Source: Nectonema munidae
Lineage: Eukaryota; Nematomorpha; Nectonematoida; Nectonematidae
Direction of reading: 5' to 3'
DNA length: 64,000 bases
NCBI GenBank assembly: GCA_030549495.1
Contig: JAUIRK010001037.1
Coordinates: 571,001-635,000, forward strand
Positions 23,555 through 33,972 of the stretch are shown piece after piece. Numbering within the stretch: the first letter of the stretch is position 1; the number at the start of each line of letters is the position of its first letter. The position numbers and the translations under genes were made by a program. Under the pieces are notes generated by a model. The model saw only the letters and a program-made list of their open reading frames with translations, was not told where the DNA came from and did no database searches.

Positions 23555-24215
23555 CTATTTTGTTTTTATTTCTTTCTTTAGCACTTTTCCAAAGTCTCTC
23601 AATATTTTTGCTATTCTAGTAGGATTGGCAAAGTGTAGAGAATGATGGACAGTTAAAAGTTTATACTCACCAATATTAATTATATTTTTATATACTGACA
23701 GTTTGTCACTTATGATAGTAGTACCTGGTCTAATATTATTTTGTATTATTGAAAGAAGTATTGTTGCAGAGCTTTCAGAGATAATAAACATGAAACACTC
23801 TTTTTTTCTCTAAAAATTCCTTAAAAAACATTGTTGAGGAAGTTTGCGTCCACCATAACTATTTGTTTTAGTAAACAAGCTTGTCATGCTAGGTCCTCCA
23901 ATCTTTTTGGGGTTAGCCAACAGACGTGGGGCACCGACCTCTCTCAAATAATTCCACAAATGAAGAACGTAATTCGTTTTTATTTCAAGCTCACGTTCAC
24001 ACTTCACAAGAAATGGCCAGTCATGCATTGCCCTCTAGAAAGTTCGCAAGAGCGTCACCATTCGTGCTAAGGACAACAAAAGTGCTAAACAATCTCTCTC
24101 TCTTGATATCTTCAAAAATACTAGAGCAAAGGAAAGATTTTTTCATTTTAATTAAATTCTTCCAATATTTAGCACACTCACGAATTTCACCATACTGTAT
24201 GAGCATATTGTACAT
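23555..24215 (-). pseudogene. Merlin transposase remnant (IS1016/IS1595-like)
   Basis: Merlin elements are eukaryotic relatives of bacterial IS1016. The frame 23791-23555 reads ATILLSIIQNNIRPGTTIIS then DKLSVYKNIINIGEYKLLTV and HHSLHFANPT, matching the family block RPGTTI-SD--x-Y...LTVNHS--FV-P. Its D in ISD corresponds to the second catalytic acidic residue. The piece 24028-23810 has PKKIGGPSMTSLFTKTNSYG and GRKLPQQCF, corresponding to KIGGPGKxVEIDESxF...GRxxPQQWVFG; the first catalytic D/E motif is lost. The piece 24215-24021 is the probable N terminus. Three frames are used, so it is dead. Terminal repeats were not identified. Confidence 0.85.
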
Positions 24216-25819
24216 CTCTATTATCTTAGGTGACTTGGCAATCGTTTCTTTAAAACATTGCTTATATTATTTTACAATAAATATGAAATTTCGCAAGCCT
24301 TTATATACTACATATAAAGCAAATTTTTACCTTTCAGATACTCCTTATAAACGAACTATCCCAAATTAAATCGTTAACGCAATTATGGCGACTAATCTTG
24401 CCTTTCGCTTTGAAGGCGATTCGCGTTTGTTCGTGGGTAAAAATAGAAGTAGGTTTAAAAGAATACTTGTATGAAATGACTTAATTGTAAAAGTACAAAT
24501 TAATAAAATTTACGTTTGGTAATATGAGAAATTTTACTTTTTCTCAACATAGACTAATGGTTTTATAAAACATGAAAAATTAAAAATTTTTGTTTTCTGA
24601 TTTTTCTTGACGATACTGAATTGAAAAAACCTGATAAAAAGTGTTCTTTTTTATAAAATTTTTAAAAAACTTTAAAGTTGTTCATGGACACCTAAATTAA
24701 TTTTAAATGATCCCGCACCGGTTTAGCAGTTCAAATGGCCATAAGGGGTCGATACAAGTGAAGGGCCGACAATCAAAATTGTGGATAGTAAGACGAAGAA
24801 TCGTGACATTATCAAATATCAGCGTCAAAATTATTTCGCAAAAATTAACTATTATTTCTAATTTTGCCCTGAAAATTTGATTAAGATGTCTGTGGAGAAT
24901 ATATAATCAAAAAGGTTTAAACCTTTATCGTAAATTTTGACAAAAGTTACATATTACATGTAAATTTTTACTTCAAATTTTTATCTTTGAATTTTATTTG
25001 AAAATGAAAATTAGTCGTTTTGAATTTTAAAATAATTTTTTTAATAAATAGATGATATTTTAAAGAGCTCCTTCTACTCCTATGTTTAAAAACAAAAACA
25101 TATTTGAATTAATGTTTGCAAATCAAAGCAAGTGAAACTTTTCTTTAAAGTCATTTAAATTTTTTTAAGACTCATTCTAAACCTAGTTTTTGATATAAGC
25201 CTTAAATATAGAACAAAATCAGCGCTGACTAGTTGTGTGAATGAGATGTTTTATTTAATATCAAAATCTCTATAAAGTGTTTACGCTTGTGGCTGAAAAT
25301 GTTACATACCCTTGAATGAATACTGAATGCGCCAAGTCTGATTTTTCAAAAATGAAAGTAAAATTTTTAAATCAGGAAGAAACCGAATCGCCCTTTAATG
25401 TGAATCGACATCCGAAAAGTTGGACATTTTTATATTGTCACACTTCAATATACCATAAAGTCTTTGTTTCGAATCCAGCATCAAAGGATCCATCCTCTTA
25501 GTTTGACGTGTATTATTATCTTCTCGATGTAAACACTGTATCCTACAAATCAGTGTATATAAGTCAACTTTCTCCGAAAAAAGAAATAATAAAAATCAAA
25601 GTAGCTAAAATATACTACTAATTTTTTCATTAATTAATTTTTCAATTTAAGTTTTAAGAATTCTGACTACGACAATTTAAAAGCTTAATAAACCTATCAT
25701 GTCTTGTTTTTTAAACAAATCTAAATTAACAAAAATTATATTATCCTTTTTTTGTCAGTACAAAGATACATATTATTCAAGGTCATGCTTAGTAACGAAA
25801 AAATATTAACGATTCTTAC
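24216..25819. other. AT-rich DNA, one low-confidence ORF
   Basis: The plus-strand frame 25316-25501 starts with ATG and reads MNTECAKSDFSKMKVKFLNQ then EETESPFNVNRHPKSW. It has protein-like composition but no domain. Nothing else is supported. Confidence 0.45.
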
Positions 25820-26136
25820 AAAACAGTTTAGTTGAAAAGTTTTGGTGTGAGTAGCAAGAATGAAAATATAGCCATTCTCTCTCCAAAAAGCATTGCAAGT
25901 GAAATTTTCTGAAAAAATTCTTGCTGATTCAAGTTCATACATTTGAAAATAGAGATAATAATGATCAGAAGTACTGGTAGCATGTGTTTCTCCTTCCATC
26001 TCTTGATATCCGTTTTGTAGAGACATTGTGTGCACTTTTGGACAACCAACTAGAAACTTTGATTCTATATTAGACTTCATTATAGTGTGACTGCCAACAT
26101 ATGGACAGAATTGTGGCAAGTACGACTGCTGTTTAT
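25820..26136 (-). CDS. possible internal exon of an unrecognised host gene
   Basis: The frame is open for 105 codons between an acceptor-like TTTGATTCATTTTAG (AG at 26137-26138) and a donor GTAAGAATC (25819-25811). It reads KQQSYLPQFCPYVGSHTIMK, then GCPKVHTMSLQNGYQEMEGE, DHYYLYFQMYELESARIFSE and NFTCNAFWRENGYIFILATH. The composition is that of a folded protein with several Cys and aromatic residues and no low complexity. The start phase is 1 and the end phase 0. I do not recognise the family. Frames this long are uncommon by chance at this AT content, and the splice signals add weight. Confidence 0.4.
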
Positions 26137-27444
26137 CTAAAATGAATCAAAGTTTTTAGCTTTTGTTGTAATTGCAAGGAATTCTCTAAATCTTTCATGC
26201 GAACATTTCTTATAGCGTGTGTTCTTTCCATAAAAAACTAAACTCCCTCAAGGACAATTTGTTATTATTTGTTGTTAAATGTGAAAAGTACTTTAAACCA
26301 GGGATTCTTAGTCTTTATTCAGTAATGAATCCCTTTAAGAAGTTGATGAAAGCTATGGACCCCCTACACCGAAATTTTAGCATAAAAAGTCATAAAAAGA
26401 ACTTCTTTGTTTTTTATTTTATTGACATGAATTATTTGATCTCAAATGACGTCATATTTTAGCAAAGCAAATTTTGCGAAAATTCAAGGAGGAAGCACAA
26501 AAAGCCACCGCTTGCTATTTATTCAAACTATAGGTTGATATATTTTCTCATTTTAACATTTTTTACAAAAAAAAGAGACAAAAAAAGTCTGAGACGCAAC
26601 CATTGACACAAGGTTAGAAACCAATCTCTCTCATAAACTAATAAATAAATGGAATAAATTTTTGGTTAGTAACATTGTCAAACTAGTAAGTTTTGTTAAT
26701 GCGCCAATTAGGGTTGGGAAAAGAGGCATTACTAATTTAATTGACAGGAGCAACTAAAATTTTCCTCAGTGAGAAGAAATGTACTGCGGGATCAAAATAC
26801 GGTAGGAGGAGAGAAGGTAAGAGTTGTGAGTGAGGTAAAAAGTTTTAGGGGTAGTGCGTATATTTGCTTCTTTTATTTTAGATTGATATGCGAAGCCAAC
26901 TTTCATCTCTGACGAATCAACTAATTTTCTATCTATAAAAAATCTTTATTTAAAGTTTCTTATAAAAATCAAGAATCAGTATCATTTCAAAAATACTATT
27001 CTTTTCGGTCAATTTTTTCCTTAAATTTCTTTTGATAATTGAAGAATTAGTCGTTTGGAATTTTTAAGGAATTTTTTTTAATAAATAGATGATATTTTGA
27101 AGAGTTACTTATTCTACTCCAAAATTTTAAATCAAAAATATATTTGAATACTTGATTGGAAATTGATAATTGCATAATTAGTCGTTGTGAATTTTTAAAG
27201 AATTTTTTTAAATAAATAATGATATTTTGAAGAGCTACTTCTACTCTAATATTTAAAATTAAAAACATTTTGGATTTGGAAAACATTTTCTTTATTATGT
27301 GGAAAAAATTGTAATATTTTTTGAAAAATCAATTATAATTTTAATTTAAAACACGTGAACCCAAAAATTTTAATTATCTTAGAGGCATTGATTTTAATAT
27401 AGAGTTTTGAATAAATATTTTGTATATTCAATAAAGATTATTGG
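26137..27444. other. AT-rich DNA with one isolated hAT end
   Basis: Other than the hAT end at 26299 there is no coding support. Two near-identical AT-rich blocks (27030-27120 and 27170-27250, sharing AATTAGTCGTT, TTTTTAAAGAATTTTTTT and GATATTTTGAAGAG) look like a local duplication. A third related block lies at 25010-25080. Confidence 0.55.
26299..26420 (+). mobile_element. terminal fragment of a Charlie-like hAT element
   Basis: CAGGGATTCTTAGTCTTTAT followed by AATGAATCCC and then CTATGGACCCCCTACACC matches the style of Charlie-type hAT ends (CAGGGATTCTTAACC ... TATGGACCCC). No right end or target duplication was found, so it is a partial or eroded copy. Confidence 0.5.
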
Positions 27445-27640
27445 AGGTATCAATGACCCTCGGATGTACCAAAGATCTTTGCGTGGTTACCAATGATCTT
27501 TACGGGTTTCTTAAGGGGATTCCCGATAAAGGTCTTTGGAGGGTACCTAGAATCCCGGTACCAATCATCTTTGAGTGACCTAGATTAAATGTACCAATGA
27601 TCATTGTGAGGACATAGTACCACATAACCCAGATTACATT
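27445..27640. repeat. degenerate TACCAATGATCTTTG array
   Basis: Variants of TACCAATGATCTTTG recur: TACCAAAGATCTTTG, TACCAATGATCTTTA, GATAAAGGTCTTTG, TACCAATCATCTTTG and TACCAATGATCATTG, interspersed with GGTACC-like words. Spacing is irregular at about 20-55 bases. The first full unit contains the palindrome CAAAGATCTTTG. The block is strikingly GC-rich relative to its flanks. It is a decayed tandem repeat, with a binding-site cluster as an alternative. Confidence 0.6.
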
Positions 27641-27691
27641 ATCTAGAATCCAATATCTCGAGCGAAGTGAGAGAACAGGCTTATCCTAGCT

Positions 27692-27940
27692 TTAATAATA
27701 ATGAAATGTTATGTTATCATTTTTATCTATAAGAGATAACGGTATGGAGAGAAGCTTGCCTATCAACAGTTTGGTCTTTGAAATGTCTTCGGTTAAGTAA
27801 GTTGATGAACAGGCAGAAACCGGTGAAGGAGCGAAATTTCCTGTAAAGAAAGTGCATTTAAATACAGCTAACGAGTTTACCAAAAAGAGGAAAAGTATAC
27901 CAATCTTTAGCTTGATTAAACTCGGTGTCAAGCTTTCCAT
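27692..27940 (-). CDS. possible small secreted peptide (82 aa)
   Basis: From the ATG at 27940 the frame reads MESLTPSLIKLKIGILFLFL then VNSLAVFKCTFFTGNF, a short basic start followed by a strong hydrophobic core that would serve as a signal peptide or membrane anchor. The remaining residues are Ser/Thr-rich with only two cysteines. The frame is open further upstream to 28051. Acceptor-like CTTTCTTTACAG lies inside it, so parts may be non-coding. No homologue is recognised. Confidence 0.25.
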   Translation of the reverse strand: MESLTPSLIKLKIGILFLFLVNSLAVFKCTFFTGNFAPSPVSACSSTYLTEDISKTKLLIGKLLSIPLSLIDKNDNITFHYY

Positions 27941-28051
27941 CTTTAAACATTTGTATCCATGGTCGCTAAAAAGATAAAGATTTGTATTTTTATACCTTGG
28001 ATTGCGTTGCGAGGGAATTTGGATTAAATCTAAATTTGGATTAAGTGTCAA

Positions 28052-28554
28052 TCCTCGTTTATTAGAACTTCAATAATCCTAATTTTCCTTTCTCTGAACA
28101 AATTCAGTATTTTTTTAAGATTTGTTTAAATTTTGGAGTAAAAAACTTCAATGAGCTAAAAAAACGGAAAAAAGATTAGTGTTAAGAATATCTATATAAG
28201 CAATTTGGCTTTATAAGTCGATTTAAGAGAGTCGTACAAATATATTAAGTTTTTTCGTAAAAGATGTGGTGTAGCGAAGGAATTCCTATAATGTCGCCAA
28301 TTAAAAATTTAATTATGTTGAATTAAACGAAAATTTTTTTGCATGTTTTACAACTTTTAAATATATTTTTTAATATACTGTCATACTTTTATTCAGAAAC
28401 TTCTTTACGGAAGAATCAAAAAGGCTTTTTGGGAAACAATAAATTGATTTCATCAAAAGTGGTCTCTTATTTTTAAAGGCTAGGAATGCAACTATGCTAA
28501 GAATCGTTGGGAAGAATTAAAACCGCATAGACTCTTACAATACGCTTCAAGACG
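28052..28554. other. AT-rich DNA without genes
   Basis: Nothing recognised between the preceding ORF and the pogo element. Confidence 0.6.
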
Positions 28555-30332
28555 TACCGTATTTTTCGGACTATAAGGCGCACTGGATTATAAGGCGCAA
28601 ACTCAAAAAAATACAAAAAGGTTTACTTGCTTCATATATAAGGCGCACCGGATTATTAGGCGCATTAAAAATCTTAACTTAAAACCAATATAATAGGTAA
28701 TTAGGCTAATAGTTTATTGAAATAACGCTTTAATCAAAATAAGAAAAAATTAAATTGCTTTTATTATTCGCTTTGAAATCCTTCAAACCCTTCATTTTCT
28801 GTGTCGGAATTTAAAAGTTGAGCAATCTCTTCGCTCACTGAATAATCAAGTGATTCATCATCAGTAGAGTCAGAATCCTCTCTAGTTATTTCCAAATCAT
28901 CAATAATTCCAGCTTTATTAAAACCGCGAATTATGCATGAAGGAGAGACTTTAGACCAAGCTTCTAGAATCCACTTACTAATGGTGGAGTAATCAACACG
29001 TCGTTGCCTTCCAGTTTTCGTGAAAGTGTGTTCGCCATCTGTCATCCAGCGCTCCCATAGAGCTCTTAATTTAACTTTAAAGGATCTATTCGCAGTAATA
29101 TCCAAAGGTTGTAACTCCTTCGTCAAACCACCAGGAATTATTGCTAATTGCGTGTTAATTTTTTTAACGTGAGCCTTTATCTTATCGGTGATGTGAGCAC
29201 GCATAGAGTCGCAAATCAACAATGACGGCGATGAATGGAAAAAACCATCAGATCTTTTAACAAATACTTCATTAAGCCACTCGCTCATCTTTTGCTCGTC
29301 CATCCACCCCTTTGAATTAGCTTTAATAATAATTCCAGATGGAAACTTATCTTTTGGTAAAGTCTTTGGTTTGAAAATTATCATGGGTGGGAGTTTAGAG
29401 CCATTGGCTTGACATGCAAGAACTACAGTGAAGCACGATTTTTCATTTCCTGTAGTAGAAATTGATACCGAACTTGTTCCTCTTTTATCTACTGTACGGT
29501 TCATAGGAATATCGAAAGTGAGTGGAATTTCATCCATATTAGTAATGTGTGTCAGTTTAATATTTCTTTGAGAGACAATTTCTTTGAGGTAACTTTTGAA
29601 AACACAAACTTTTTCTTTGTAGTCTTTTGGTAGTTGTTGCGAAACAGTAGTTTTTGTGCGTATTGAAAGATTTTTCCTCTTCATAAAGCGAAAACACCAT
29701 GATGAACCTCCTTGGAACTCTTTAATTTTCATTTCATGTGCTAAGATTGGCTTTTGCTTTCAATCTGATCGAAATCGTTGATATACCTCTACCCATTGTT
29801 CTTTGTTCTATTACCCACTGTTCGAGATCATTTTCCAACTGAGGCCATCTAGCTTTGTTACCTCTAAAACTTCGTTTTGTTTTCTTCACTTGTTTTAAGT
29901 CGTCTTCTTGTATCCTCCATTTTCTAACCACAGACTCATTTATGTTGAATTCTCTTGCAGTTGCCCTATTCCCATGCTCTTTCGAATAGTCAGTTTAAAA
30001 CCAGCATCATATGCATGTCGTTTTGCAGGCATAATTCAAAATTTATAATGAAAAGTTCAAAAACAAATTCAAACTTGAATAAAAAAACTAATTTATTAGG
30101 GAAAAGCAATAGCGTAAATAAATGAATTAAAGTAAGCCATTTCAGTTTTAACAAATAACAAGTAAAAGTGAATTGATTTAAACATAAAATGAAAAAAACT
30201 TAAATTTTGATTGAAAATAATTTTTTTTATGTAAATTTCAATATATAAGACACACCATATTATAATGCGCATTGAAATTTTTAGTTAAAAAAAAATCTTC
30301 AGAGTGCGCCTTATAGTCCGAAAAATACGGTA
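28555..30332 (-). mobile_element. pogo (POGK-like) transposon with perfect inverted repeats
   Basis: The element proper is 28557-30330 (1,774 bp), bounded by TA at 28555-28556 and 30331-30332, the target duplication of the Tc1/mariner-pogo group. Each end starts CCGTATTTTTCGGACTATAA and remains identical for 28 bases, through GGCGCACT. Further variants of the ATAAGGCGCA word are repeated inside both ends (for example 28590-28600 and 28639-28665), as expected for multiple transposase-binding sites. The transposase reads leftward. Confidence 0.97.
28764..30032 (-). pseudogene. pogo transposase (POGK-like), nearly intact
   Basis: The frame starts MPAKRHAYDAGFKLTI at the ATG at 30032. After one frame change it continues NRATAREFNINESVVRKWR, an N-terminal helix-turn-helix that binds the ends. 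Next is a CENP-B-type DNA-binding domain (FRGNKARWPQLENDLEQWVI ... TMGRGIST), with a second frame change near 29733, then GGSSWCFRFMKRKNLSIRTK. The DDE domain is uninterrupted for 322 codons: ITNMDEIPLTFDIPMN (first D), SSPSLLICDSMRAHITDK (second D) and PGGLTKELQPLDITANRSFK (third D). The acidic C-terminal tail DSDSTDDESLDYSVSEEIAQ is typical. Length (about 420 residues) matches the family. Two lesions separate it from an open frame, so it is a fairly young copy. Confidence 0.95.
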
Positions 30333-30782
30333 ATCCTTTTTTAACAATACTTTTAAAAAAAAACTCTTGAAATATTTCAAAACTTACATTTGAGTATCCA
30401 AATTTTAATCTACATTTTGATTTTGATTCAATAAGTTATTTGATTTAAATACTACTGCCTCATGCGAATGTTTTTTCAATACTAAAAGGAACAATAACAC
30501 CCTACAGAGTTTTCATGAGTAAAAAAACAACAAATAATCGAACTTTCTTTCATTCATATCTAAATACATAAGGAAAAACGTATTCAAATATCGTACTTAA
30601 TTTAAAAGAAATTTAATTTTGCAAATACTATAGCATCTATGTAATTTTTGGATTAATGTCTATAATTCTCCATAAAATTTATAAACTTATAGTTGATATA
30701 GGTAAGGCGAATGCTCTCTAAGCTGCGCCACTCACTAGCTAACACATAGACCAAAAGTTAGCCTTAAATGTGTTAAAAAGTT
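30333..30782. other. AT-rich DNA, possible intron
   Basis: No coding sequence recognised. If the Ig-like exons upstream are real, this interval and the pogo element would lie in their downstream intron. Confidence 0.4.
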
Positions 30783-30788
30783 GTTTAC

Positions 30789-31184
30789 CAGTCTTTTGTG
30801 GAAAAAGTGATGAATGTTTCTCTATCTTCCGAATACTTCTTCAAACATTTGATATTTTCTACGACTTCCTTCTCATTTTTTTGAATCAGGATAATTGATT
30901 GTTCTTTTAATTTGACTTTACTCTTTCCTTCTCCCACAATTTGCCATGTGATAGATTGTGAAAGGTAGGTTGGGAAGGCACATTTTATTATATCACCAGG
31001 GTAATATTCTGGCACGAGTTTTAAGCGAAATTAGAAAAAATTATCCAAGTAACATGTTTAAGGACGTACCTCTTTTTAATTTCAATATATACGGAGGTCC
31101 TAGACTTGACGACAGTAAGCTGAAGCAACTTGAGTCATGTGAGATCAAAATTTCTAATTCATTGTTGGAGTCTCGCCTATATAT
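30789..31184 (-). CDS. two possible exons of an Ig-domain (Beaten-path-like) gene
   Basis: The minus strand shows acceptor TTTTTTATTTCAATAG, exon 31184-31070, donor GTACGT, a 61-bp intron, acceptor CTCGTGCCAG, exon 31008-30789 and donor GTAAAC. Phases agree: the G ending exon 1 joins AA to give Glu. The spliced product contains LGPPYILKLKREYYPGDIIK then CAFPTYLSQSITWQIVGEGK. The pattern GPPxI-Y-PGD-I-C-(x11)-W is that of the second Ig domain in arthropod Beaten-path adhesion proteins, with the B-strand Cys and C-strand Trp correctly spaced. The F-strand Cys is not in these exons. Beat proteins are cell-surface or secreted partners in axon guidance. The exon A sequence before LGPP is not convincing, and another Ig-superfamily gene is possible. 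Confidence 0.4.
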
Positions 31185-31190
31185 CTATTG

Positions 31191-33609
31191 AAATAAAAAA
31201 CTTTAATTAATTAGTGCCAAAATTAATGCATTAATTAGTGAATTCAGAGGTAGAAAAGTAAATAAAGCAAATTAGCTTCACTTTTGGAATCAAATTGGAG
31301 CAAGAGAAATATTTTAGCAACGCATTAAAACGTTACATTGTATCGTGGCATTCGACTTTTCGTCTAAGGAAATTTGATCATGTTGAATGGAAGTTTCATC
31401 CAATAAGTTTTTTGTACAAAAAAGCCTTTGTTTATTGAATCAGTATATAAGTAAGATGTATTTCTTAAATTACATGTAAAAAATAAAAAGAACTTTTCTA
31501 CATCTGTAATAATTATAAGTATTGCCCAAAAATCTTTAAAAATCGTTCCACAATCTGTATTTAGTCGCTTTTGCGTTTTCTAGTTAGAAATTGCATTAAC
31601 ATTGCGTGATATTGAGATCGACATGATTGGAAAGCTTTGCAACGTAAGTGTACTGTTAACTATACATATTTGGTTTGGCATGCTAACTCTAAGTATGTAG
31701 CTTATTTTAAGCAAGCGATGTTTTGCTTTCGAGCTGTATGTTTCGATTCTGGCTAAATTTGAGGCCTTGAAAGTGTGAAAGGCGATCAATGTCTTTTTAC
31801 CTGGATATATATTGAAAACAGCGGTTAATTAATTTTAAATTTACTTTATAAAATGATGATAGATTTAGATAAGTCGATTTTTACAGTTTTATGAGTAAAG
31901 AGATTATGGTTAGCCATCAAATTTGCAATATTGGGGGAAATTTACCATCCGATTAACTAAAAACACAAATAACTAATCTAATTTATAATTCTATTATACA
32001 AGATCATCGTAATTTCTCTGTGCAGAGGGAGTTGTTTTATTAGTTAATTGATACTCAATAAGTAAAATGAGTTATTCGTTCGATGATACCTCCGCTCCAC
32101 GAAATAGCCTTTCGATAAAAGTGCATTTTAGCCAATTTCGTAGGGCACAAATCTGAGGACAGGCTGCATAGTCGTGGGAGGTGATTTCAAATCAATTTCT
32201 TTCTTCAAACTTGATAAATGTACTGTGAATTCGATTTGCGAAGAAAGACTTCTAAGAGTGCGATCTTTATCATAAAAGAATGACTATTTCACTTCTTCTT
32301 CTTCAAGACAAACTTTTATTTAACAGTTCTCAAATGTTACTCTCTTTATTTTTTTCGAAAGGGATTTACTTTATTGCGTTTTTCGTTTGTGAGTCGACCT
32401 TGGCATAAATATTCCGCTATTGCATAAATATTTCGATATTGCGTTAAGAAAATCTGCGTAAATGTCTCACCATGCATCTATAATAAAACGATCTTGATTC
32501 ATTATTCTTAGCTTTCAAATTCTTAAACTTCCCAATTATAAAATGTCTTTGTTCTTCAAACCAATCAGCGAAGCAAGACAATTCCACGGCTAAACAACAT
32601 GTAATGATGTCTAACAAATCAGTAAGGAGTTAAAATTTCTTACTTCGGTCTAAGTTTGGAATTGTTGTGCATGGATTAAATTTGAGAAGAACCTTGGTTG
32701 GATTCGTACATGACTCAAGCATTGAAGGCAGTAAGGAATTGCACTTTTGGGATGAAGAATCGATAGACGAAAAAACTTGAAATATATACCTATGGTTTTT
32801 GAAGGGGCAGATCATAGGTTTCGAATTTTCTAAATAAAACAACATTTTAATTCTAAATGTAAGATTTGGTGATATAACTAAAAGTTGTAATAATACATTT
32901 TTCCAATCTTTATTGATGTAAAACGTATGTTCTAAAATTCCTTCACTGAAAAATTGCATTAACGCCAGCATATAAAGTAGTTACCCAATTTGGGTTATTG
33001 TAGAAATGCACACGAACTTGAATTTACAATTGAATTGAATAAGAATGAATGAAAACCGTCTGCTTTGCGTGAACTAAAATCGCTAAGTGCGCTGCATAAT
33101 ATCGTAAAATTAAGATATACAAAAGTTACGAATCTTTTTCACTAACTCAAAATGTATTTTCTCTTGAAATAGTAAATCTTACCATTTTAGGTATTTTTAA
33201 ACAAATAAAGAGTATTCAAGGCTTCGGTTAATTAATGTTAAAATTTCTCAATTCGATTTTTTACTAATTTCAAGGCTTTTATTTGGTCGTACAACATTAA
33301 AACGAAATAATCTTTGAATAAAAACCATCAATTGTCAATAACAAATGATGGATGATTGAACACTAAACTAAGGAAAATCATATCATAAGATATTCGTATA
33401 AACGACCAAAAATTGAAAAGACATTTAAAAAATCAATTTTATATTTTCTATTGAAAAAATTTTTAAGTTATTTAATCAATTATCCAATAATGAAAAAATA
33501 TTTATGTAATTCAAAATATGGGTTAACAATTAGTTAAAAACATATTTCATAAAGTGTCAAACCTCTTACCCGTTTCTTGAAATCGGTAATTTCAGAGATA
33601 ATATGTAAC
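31191..33609. other. AT-rich DNA with a short tandem repeat and one ORF
   Basis: 32402-32470 holds two 19-20 base units GCATAAATATTCCGCTATT and GCATAAATATTTCGATATT followed by shorter GCGTAA units. The minus-strand frame 32971-32630 starts MLALMQFFSEGILEHTFYIN and runs 113 codons, with no domain and no splice support. About one such frame is expected by chance in this window. Confidence 0.5.
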
Positions 33610-33972
33610 TAGGGATGGTAATTGACTGTGTTTTCGTTAACTGGTTAACTCATTGTTTAATATCTTTTAACCGATAGTTTAACCGATTAATTTCCACTAA
33701 ATTTTGAGTCGATAGATATACGTAAGATACAAAAATGGTTGGTTGAAAGCGAGAAAAATATAACGTAATTTTATTATAATTCCAAGGACCGGGACCAGAG
33801 AATGAGATTATGCATTGCCGTTTTTAAAAAAGCATAATATAATTACAGAAGACATTGTATTACAATCGTTTAAAGTAGTTATATATGTAAATTTATTATG
33901 ATTAACTAAATGTTTTGCGAATTGCATTAATCGGTGAATTACGCTTCGGTTACGGTGAATTAGGCATTCCTA
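33610..33972. mobile_element. possible non-autonomous element rich in GGTTAA words
   Basis: Left end TAGGGATGGTAATTGACTG and right end CGGTGAATTAGGCATTCCTA are imperfect inverted repeats (TAGG-ATG). Internal TTAACTGGTTAAC and TTAACCGATTAAT are mirrored by ATTAATCGGTGAA near the other end. This style is seen in some hAT-like miniature elements. No target duplication is visible, so the limits are uncertain. Confidence 0.4.

Noticed and set aside
30958-31191. Plus-strand 77-codon ORF opposite the Ig-like exons
   Set aside because: It lacks a domain, and the minus strand in the same interval has phase-compatible splice sites and an Ig pattern.
32630-32971. 113-codon minus-strand ORF as a confident gene
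   Set aside because: At this AT content roughly one frame of that length is expected by chance in 64 kb, and no domain or splice support exists.
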